64,000 nt of DNA from Robertmurraya korlensis (GTDB lineage: Bacteria > Bacillota > Bacilli > Bacillales > Cytobacillaceae). Of this stretch, positions 59,323 through 64,000 are shown piece after piece (within the stretch, counting starts at the first letter, position 1; each line of letters starts with the position of its first letter). The position numbers were made by a program, and so were the translations under genes. Below the pieces are notes generated by a model. That model was not told where the DNA came from and ran no database searches. It worked only from the letters and a program-made list of their open reading frames with translations. The DNA lies in assembly GCF_023715225.1 (NCBI RefSeq), contig NZ_JAMBNS010000014.1:46250-110249 (forward strand). The letters run 5' to 3'.

Positions 59323-59712
59323 ATGAATTTTATTAATTTGGAACAAGAAAAGAGTTTTTTTAAGATCAAAGACCAAATCCCAGCAAATTTAAACAGTGAT
59401 CGAGGGTTACTTTCTATTGCTTATATTATGGCCAGTAATGACGAGCTTGAGACTAAAATGGCTCCTTATATCGACTGGATTGAGGGTTTTGATTATGAAA
59501 AGTTGTTTGCTGAAGAAACATTTTCAATCGCTGAAGAAGTTCTAGTAAAAGTTGCCGTTGCCCTTTATGATAACGGTGTAAATCTCCAATTTAATGAGGT
59601 TTTTACGAAATTAAACCAATATCAAAGAGAAATAGCCTTGCATGCTGCTAATTATAAATATGATAATAAAAGCATGTACGAGCCTGAAGACGGAAATCTA
59701 TATATCAAATAA
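59323..59712 (+). CDS. DUF6075-like protein
   Basis: 129 residues from ATG 59323 with GGAGGG upstream. Helical; NSDRGLLSIAYIMASNDELE and VKVAVALYDNGVNLQFNEVF resemble DUF6075 proteins found on Bacillus mobile elements. The family name is from memory of such stretches and is tentative. First gene of a run of small plasmid genes. Confidence 0.6.
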   Translation: MNFINLEQEKSFFKIKDQIPANLNSDRGLLSIAYIMASNDELETKMAPYIDWIEGFDYEKLFAEETFSIAEEVLVKVAVALYDNGVNLQFNEVFTKLNQYQREIALHAANYKYDNKSMYEPEDGNLYIK

Positions 59713-59726
59713 GAAAAGGTGTTTAT

Positions 59727-60458
59727 ATGAAGCAATATTCTTTCAGTTTTAATCCTGGTATGTTGGAGGATTTTAAAAAGATTCTTCCAGCTAATAGAAG
59801 TAAAAAGATACTCAAAAATTACCTAATTAATGAGTATGAATTGCCGGAACCATTAAGTGAGCTTCAGCAACCAATAAACGATATTGTTATTCAACCATAT
59901 TGGATGACCGAATCTGAAATTAATAAATTAGATCGTCTAATAAAACAAGCTAATACAAAAGGTTTTTCGCTTAGTCGATCCTCTATAATGCGAGACGTAA
60001 TGAAAAACCTTGTAGAAAAATATCAAAATAACCCTATCCAAAAAAGCGAACAACATAGACAAACTTTTAAAGTTCCGACTGGAACAAAAAGTCGCTTATC
60101 ACTTCTCGTTGCAGAAAGAGAATTAACTTATGAGCTATCATCATTTATTATGGATGGTTATATTCCCTCTAATGATTTTCCTTCAATGAGAAATCAAGAA
60201 CAAGAAGACTTAAACTTCAAAACCGACATAGAAGTATTCGAAAAAATGGATGAAATAGCTTCTGAATATGGGTTTAAAAAAGGGGGAAGAGCTAAGATCT
60301 TTAGAGACGCATTGAGTCAATATGAAGCTTTGCTCCAATCAAATCCTCCCAAGAAGGAAGCCCTAAAACAAGAATTAAAGTACATTCTTGAAGAGTACAG
60401 GAGTATTGAAGATGTACCTGTAATAAAGGAACAAATTCAAAAATATTTAAACGAATAA
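59727..60458 (+). CDS. uncharacterised protein with ribbon-helix-helix-like segments
   Basis: 243 residues from ATG 59727 with AAAAGGTG upstream. Two stretches resemble RHH helices: SLSRSSIMRDVMKNLVEKYQ (about 76-95) and GFKKGGRAKIFRDALSQYEA (about 184-203). A plasmid transcription or copy-control factor is possible. No family was recognised. Confidence 0.6.
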   Translation: MKQYSFSFNPGMLEDFKKILPANRSKKILKNYLINEYELPEPLSELQQPINDIVIQPYWMTESEINKLDRLIKQANTKGFSLSRSSIMRDVMKNLVEKYQNNPIQKSEQHRQTFKVPTGTKSRLSLLVAERELTYELSSFIMDGYIPSNDFPSMRNQEQEDLNFKTDIEVFEKMDEIASEYGFKKGGRAKIFRDALSQYEALLQSNPPKKEALKQELKYILEEYRSIEDVPVIKEQIQKYLNE

Positions 60459-60476
60459 AGGAAGTAAGGTGAAAAA

Positions 60477-60668
60477 ATGATATTACTTTTATTTGGGATT
60501 TTATTTCTGTTCATTGGTATATTCTTACTAGTAAAAAAAAGAACATTAGATAACCCATTTGCATATTCCTTAATAATTGGAGCTATTTTGTTCTTAATGA
60601 TCTTTTTTAGTCCAGCATGGCAAGATTTGATAGATACTGCTAAATATAGAAATGACTTTAGAAATTAA
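60477..60668 (+). CDS. small two-helix membrane protein
   Basis: 63 residues: LLLFGILFLFIGIFLLVKK and AYSLIIGAILFLMIFFS are membrane helices, followed by a polar tail. GGAAGTAAGG precedes the ATG. Function unknown. Confidence 0.6.
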   Translation: MILLLFGILFLFIGIFLLVKKRTLDNPFAYSLIIGAILFLMIFFSPAWQDLIDTAKYRNDFRN

Positions 60669-60696
60669 TTAGTAAAAGGGTTGGAATAATATTCAA

Positions 60697-60882
60697 ATGA
60701 AAACTATTAGTAGTTGTGATTATTGTTCAAAAAGATTTTATGTAGAAGAAATGACACCATTATTTGAGTTAAATAAAGAGAACGTTCGTTTATACTGTGA
60801 TCGTTGTCTACCTGAAGTGAAAAGTAACATAAAAACACTTCCTTGGAACCATTTATATACTTGGGGGAGAAAAAAACAATAG
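60697..60882 (+). CDS. small zinc-ribbon protein
   Basis: 61 residues with two CxxC pairs, SSCDYCSKRFYVEEM and RLYCDRCLPEV, spaced for one zinc site. AAAAGGG lies upstream at a longer than usual distance. Function unknown. Confidence 0.6.
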   Translation: MKTISSCDYCSKRFYVEEMTPLFELNKENVRLYCDRCLPEVKSNIKTLPWNHLYTWGRKKQ

Positions 60883-60901
60883 ACACAAATTGTGCATTAA
60901 G
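60882..60901 (+). repeat. 20-bp upstream motif, copy 1
   Basis: GACACAAATTGTGCATTAAG lies 16 bp before the 60918 start codon. The same motif with two changes is at 61850-61869, at the same distance from another start. Confidence 0.55.
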
Positions 60902-60917
60902 GGAAGGAGTAGCTTAT

Positions 60918-61286
60918 ATGATTTTTTTAAAACCTGAAAAACGTATTCCGCATAATTATTTCAATGAGAAAGTTTATAATTGGGTTCTTCAAAATCAAGA
61001 TGAAGAAAAGGCTTTTTACGAAGTTCATGGTTCACAAGGTTGTTGTAGTTGTGAAATTCGTTCTGTTTATCGAAATGGTAAGTTGGATGGGTTTTACAGA
61101 ATTGATTCAGAAGGTAATGAAAATTACTATTTCGACTACACTTGGTATATTGAGTCTGAATATCTGATTGAACAAATACCAAATTTAACAGCAGATGAAA
61201 TCGAAGAATTAGAGGATATGGAACAGGTTTGGATTCATTATTGCCCGGAATGCCATGAATGGGCAATGGATGGGGCAAATATTTAG
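60918..61286 (+). CDS. uncharacterised protein with cysteine clusters
   Basis: 122 residues from ATG 60918, chosen for GGGAAGGAG upstream; a longer frame from 60843 runs through the previous gene. Contains GSQGCCSCEIRSVYRNG and a C-terminal IHYCPECHEWAM, suggesting one metal site. Function unknown. Confidence 0.6.
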   Translation: MIFLKPEKRIPHNYFNEKVYNWVLQNQDEEKAFYEVHGSQGCCSCEIRSVYRNGKLDGFYRIDSEGNENYYFDYTWYIESEYLIEQIPNLTADEIEELEDMEQVWIHYCPECHEWAMDGANI

Positions 61287-61341
61287 TGAACAATTCGAAA
61301 AGTAGTACAGATACAAAGAACGACAAAAAGAGGGATTTTAA

Positions 61342-61533
61342 TTGAGCTTTATTAAATTATTTGGATTGATAATTTTCGGCATAATTCTATGGTGTTATTT
61401 TCTTTCATTAAACTTCTTTGAAATATACCCTAAACTTTTACAATTACCATTGTTCCAAGTTGGTTTAGGTGTTGTGTTTGGCTCATTTGCAATAGTTAAA
61501 TTGTTCAGCAAGATGTTCGCCAAGAAAGTTTAA
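61342..61533 (+). CDS. small two-helix membrane protein
   Basis: 63 residues from TTG 61342 (AGAGGGA upstream). Two hydrophobic helices (LFGLIIFGIILWCYFLSL and FQVGLGVVFGSFAIVKLF). It converges with the DUF5348 gene, overlapping its stop by 4 bp. Function unknown. Confidence 0.55.
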   Translation: MSFIKLFGLIIFGIILWCYFLSLNFFEIYPKLLQLPLFQVGLGVVFGSFAIVKLFSKMFAKKV

Positions 61534-61730
61534 GGCTTTCTCGCAATCAGACCTTCCATTTGAAGTTGAGGGTAGTCTTTTAGATAATAGTCTTTACGGT
61601 TGTGCTTTACCTCTGTTTTTATCCAGTGGTTATAATCAAGTTTTACCTCTATATCATCACCAGTTGTAAAGTATGTTCCATCCGATAAAGAATATCTACC
61701 TTGCCAATTCTTAGATAACGTATCAGTCAA
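61530..61730 (-). CDS. DUF5348 family protein
   Basis: 66 residues from TTG 61730 with AGGAGTTGG upstream on the minus strand. NWQGRYSLSDGTYFTTGDDI, then EVKLDYNHWIKTEV and QLQMEGLIARKP fit the small beta-barrel-like DUF5348 pattern seen on plasmids and ICEs. Function unknown. Confidence 0.7.
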   Translation of the reverse strand: MTDTLSKNWQGRYSLSDGTYFTTGDDIEVKLDYNHWIKTEVKHNRKDYYLKDYPQLQMEGLIARKP

Positions 61731-61849
61731 TTAAACCAACTCCTAGAAAATAGTTTTTATCATTATCGACTGTTAATTTTAAAAATAAACTTAATGCACA
61801 CTTCAAAAAACAGTCCAATATTTTACATAGTAGAAAAATTGGAACGATT

Positions 61850-61869
61850 GACACATATTGTTCATTAAG
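61850..61869 (+). repeat. 20-bp upstream motif, copy 2
   Basis: GACACATATTGTTCATTAAG, 18 of 20 identical to 60882-60901 and 14 bp before the 61884 start. Includes the bases just upstream of the ribosome site. Confidence 0.55.
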
Positions 61870-61883
61870 AAAGGAAGATAAAT

Positions 61884-62246
61884 ATGCAATCAGTAAACAT
61901 AGAGGATATTAGTAATAGCGTATATTCCATATACTTAGATTCCTTACAACAGAAGGATAAATCTTTTATTATTAAGGTTAAAGAAATAATAAAAAATATC
62001 CACAATAACTTATCAAAATCGATGTTTAAAGCAGATGAAAATGTAGAACTTGATAGTATCACTTCCTTGCAGGTCAAGATATTCAACTCATTTATTAGAG
62101 AATTAGCAAAAGGTAATTCAAAACAGTGTGAGATGGAATTTAGGGATTACTTACAGCAGGTTTTTAGAAATAAAAAAGTCTTAAATCAAGCAGAAATATT
62201 ACAAGTTTATTCTATGTGCGAAGGTTTTAACTCATTAGTCGAGTAA
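61884..62246 (+). CDS. uncharacterised helical protein
   Basis: 120 residues from ATG 61884 with AAAGGAAG upstream. Entirely helical with alternating charged residues (QQKDKSFIIKVKEIIKNIHN). No family was recognised. Confidence 0.6.
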   Translation: MQSVNIEDISNSVYSIYLDSLQQKDKSFIIKVKEIIKNIHNNLSKSMFKADENVELDSITSLQVKIFNSFIRELAKGNSKQCEMEFRDYLQQVFRNKKVLNQAEILQVYSMCEGFNSLVE

Positions 62247-62314
62247 TTCAACTTAATACACATTTCGAACTTGTAGTACACACATTTAGTGACATAGGAA
62301 GGATTAATAGAGAA

Positions 62315-62608
62315 ATGGACCTATTTTCTAATCGGTTTAGAGAATTACGATTGAATAGCAAACTTACTCAAGCTGAAATTGCTCTAGTATTAGGTGTAGA
62401 TCAATCAACTATCTCTAATTATGAAAGAAATACTAAGAAGCCAGAGTTTGAAACATTTTTAAAAATAGCAGATTTCTTTAATGTCTCTTTAGATTATTTA
62501 GTTGGAAGAACAAGTGAGGAAAAAAGCTTCTACCAGAAATATTATGACTTAAAAAATTTTGTCTCTACAGAACTCAATGACTTGATAAGTAAGATCGAAG
62601 AATGTTAG
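62315..62608 (+). CDS. XRE family transcriptional regulator
   Basis: 97 residues from ATG 62315 with AGGAAGG upstream. The N-terminal HTH is classic: LRLNSKLTQAEIALVLGVDQ, STISNYERNTKKPEFETFLK, DYLVGRT. A short C-terminal helix follows. A repressor of neighbouring plasmid genes is likely. Confidence 0.9.
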   Translation: MDLFSNRFRELRLNSKLTQAEIALVLGVDQSTISNYERNTKKPEFETFLKIADFFNVSLDYLVGRTSEEKSFYQKYYDLKNFVSTELNDLISKIEEC

Positions 62609-62689
62609 GACTTTAATAAATCGTACAAGCAAATATTTTATTTTTGTAATTTCCCCATCAGAAATTTTACTTTTTAGGAGAGGATTAAA

Positions 62690-62890
62690 TTGGCTAAGAG
62701 CGAAGTTGAAAGGTTTCACAGTGAAAAATGTCAATTAGATGAGGAGCTAAGTAACCTAAAAAAACTAAGACATAACTCTATTACAGAGTCAGAATCAATA
62801 TCGTATCAACGACAAATAACGAAGGTCAGAAATAAACGTAGTAAAATCATTGATAGCTTCTTAACACGATGGGATAAAAATAAAAACTGA
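62690..62890 (+). CDS. small coiled-coil protein
   Basis: 66 residues from TTG 62690 with AGGAGAGG upstream. Highly charged and helical (SEKCQLDEELSNLKKLRHNS). Ends at a strong terminator. Function unknown. Confidence 0.55.
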   Translation: MAKSEVERFHSEKCQLDEELSNLKKLRHNSITESESISYQRQITKVRNKRSKIIDSFLTRWDKNKN

Positions 62891-63080
62891 CAAAGCTCAC
62901 CTTGTCAGTTTTTTTCTTAAAATACCATACAATGAACCTAAACAATGCTGAAATAACACATATTAAAAACAATACAGTTAAAGGAAAAAGGTTATCTTGC
63001 CCTATTTCACTATGAATATAGTTGAAAACAAAGAGAAACAAAATAGTACCATACGTAGCAATAAAGAATTTTTTTAACAT
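62847..63080 (-). CDS. small membrane protein
   Basis: 77 residues with a good GGAAGGATGAAGGG region upstream of the minus-strand ATG. Two hydrophobic helices (IATYGTILFLFVFNYI, PLTVLFLICVISALFRFIVW). The last 20 codons run through the terminator hairpin at 62882 and into the opposite gene, so the 3' end may be altered. Confidence 0.5.
   Translation of the reverse strand: MLKKFFIATYGTILFLFVFNYIHSEIGQDNLFPLTVLFLICVISALFRFIVWYFKKKTDKVSFVSFYFYPIVLRSYQ
62882..62916. terminator. bidirectional terminator
   Basis: AAAAACTGACAA (62882-62893) pairs with TTGTCAGTTTTT (62902-62913), T-rich end. Confidence 0.85.
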
Positions 63081-63111
63081 ATCCCTTCATCCTTCCTGGT
63101 AACAGTAGTTT

Positions 63112-63597
63112 TTATTTATCAGAACAACTGTCCTGAAGAGTCTCTATTAACCATTTATTCTTTTTTTCATCCTTAATAATTCCTTCTTCAAAGGCATTAT
63201 TCACATCATTTCTAGTTAAATATATTTCTAATAAATTAAATTCCTCTCGATGATCTTTTTCATATTTACCTTTAAAAAGATAATCATTAATTTTTTCTGT
63301 TTGATCAAGTTCAATGTGAACTATAAATAATTCCTCTTCTAACCACGTTCTCCCCCATGAGAAGTTCCAATTAGAATTAAGTAGAGCCGGTATAAAATAA
63401 CTTTTCATTTCAGAATATATATAGTCCCAGTCGGCAATTGAATCAATACTTAACCTTAATCCAAATGAAAAGTGTAAAAAATTAGAGTCAATGTTTAAAA
63501 GGCACTCTAATAGCTCCTTCTTTGAAGGAACTAAATTTGTATCTTGCCTAATAATATTAACCAGCTCATCTTTTGAAAATTTAGTAGTTAATTTCAC
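63112..63597 (-). CDS. uncharacterised soluble protein
   Basis: 161 residues from the minus-strand ATG at 63597; GAGGTG lies just upstream. Helical, with WNFSWGRTWLEEELFIVHIE in the middle. No signal peptide or known motif. Function unknown. Confidence 0.6.
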   Translation of the reverse strand: MKLTTKFSKDELVNIIRQDTNLVPSKKELLECLLNIDSNFLHFSFGLRLSIDSIADWDYIYSEMKSYFIPALLNSNWNFSWGRTWLEEELFIVHIELDQTEKINDYLFKGKYEKDHREEFNLLEIYLTRNDVNNAFEEGIIKDEKKNKWLIETLQDSCSDK

Positions 63598-63639
63598 CTC
63601 AACACCCTCACTTTAATATTTTGATAATAAGAAAAAGAA

Positions 63640-63668
63640 AGAGGAAACGTTAATAACGCTTCCCCTCT
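63640..63668 (-). terminator. terminator of the topoisomerase-like fragment
   Basis: AGAGGAAACGTT pairs with AACGCTTCCCCTCT (one bulge); on the minus strand it is followed by TTTCTTTTTC. Confidence 0.75.
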
Positions 63669-63678
63669 ATGTTCAAGA

Positions 63679-63915
63679 TTAGTTATTAGCAAATTCAACC
63701 CAATTTTTATCCATATTAAAAACTACGTCAGCCTTGTAAGGTTTACCTTGTTTTGTTTTCAAGTTAACGCTTATTGTTTTACCTGCAAAGAGCTTTCCAG
63801 CTTCAGTTTTTGTGATGTTCTTCTTCCCTAGCTTCTCCAAACCATTCTTCCAAATAGTAGTTTTACAGCCATCTGTTACTGACGTTTTATTTTGGCAAGA
63901 AATTGTCAGAAGCAT
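63679..63915 (-). CDS. fragment or small protein with topoisomerase III C-terminal-type domain
   Basis: 78 residues if started at ATG 63915. TDGCKTTIWKNGLEKLGKKN, NITKTEAGKLFAGKTISV and KQGKPYKADVVFN are the zinc-finger-derived repeat found at the end of TopB-type topoisomerases. The catalytic part is absent, and a hairpin at 63951 plus an in-frame stop lie upstream, so it is a gene fragment or a stand-alone domain protein. Confidence 0.6.
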   Translation of the reverse strand: MLLTISCQNKTSVTDGCKTTIWKNGLEKLGKKNITKTEAGKLFAGKTISVNLKTKQGKPYKADVVFNMDKNWVEFANN

Positions 63916-63950
63916 TTGTCCACAATCTGACGGAAATATTGACCGAAAGA

Positions 63951-63986
63951 AAGGGGAAGCCCACAACTTTCTTTAGCTTCCCCTTT
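63951..63986. terminator. hairpin at the window edge
   Basis: AAGGGGAAGC (63951-63960) pairs with GCTTCCCCTT (63976-63985). It can serve as a terminator for a gene beyond the window on the minus strand. Confidence 0.6.
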
Positions 63987-64000
63987 ATCTAAATATCAAC

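Overview
The window is low-GC Firmicute DNA, almost certainly from a spore-forming member of the Bacillaceae. It carries spore germinant-receptor genes (gerA/gerK type), a complete spoVA-type operon, CwlJ, CotF-like coat proteins and a SpoIID homologue. Strong AAGGAGG-type ribosome binding sites and frequent TTG/GTG starts fit the same group. No chromosomal housekeeping block is present. Transposons, resolvases, toxin-antitoxin genes, a PcfK/PcfJ pair and a plasmid-type radC make a large plasmid or an integrated accessory region the best reading; the window alone cannot decide between these.

Layout. 1-290: the end of an AbrB-type antitoxin gene and a toxin gene cut off by a degenerate Tn3-family terminal repeat. 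400-2547: a PaaK-like adenylating enzyme and a methyltransferase. 2607-28960: a 26.35 kb Tn1546-like transposon bounded by 38-bp inverted repeats. It holds tnpA, the res site, tnpR, an amidase, a wrecked gerAB gene, YetF-type DUF421 genes, insertion-sequence debris, Hsp20, a gerK-type operon, cwlJ, an internal transposon end, the spoVA2mob-type operon (DUF1657-yhcN-spoVAC-spoVAD-spoVAEb-DUF1657-DUF421), two coat proteins, a repeat lipoprotein, a subtilisin-like protease, cardiolipin synthase and a second DUF421 copy. This is the gene content of the mobile element known to raise spore heat resistance in several Bacillus species.

29-34.7 kb: spoIID; a small bacteriocin-type cluster (MauE-like membrane protein, thioredoxin-like protein, six-cysteine 54-residue peptide, ABC exporter); and an intact AbrB/RelE-type toxin-antitoxin pair, related to the remnant at the window start. 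34.8-39.1 kb: two orphan proteins, a probable small RNA or leader, and a resolvase/ParB-like/zinc-finger operon. 40.3-46.9 kb: a RiPP cluster with a LigA-like precursor, a prolyl-oligopeptidase-type protease, a small unknown protein, a class III lanthipeptide-synthetase-like lyase-kinase with no cyclase domain, an ABC transporter and an RlmA-like rRNA methyltransferase. This is the best candidate for an undescribed system.

47-64 kb: plasmid-type genes. Two GC-rich, strongly folded segments (48776-49072 and 50630-50885) flank two acidic unknown proteins. A radC gene is cut inside its zinc-ligand motif by a 4.0 kb element carrying an intact tyrosine recombinase, a small HTH protein and a catalytically degenerate recombinase. 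Then come an AcrIIA9/PcfK-like protein, PcfJ, a DUF3102 protein and many small plasmid-type genes, ending in a topoisomerase-like fragment.

All calls come from reading the sequence and translations; no database search was run. Family names rest on recognised motifs, and promoter and RNA calls are pattern-based.
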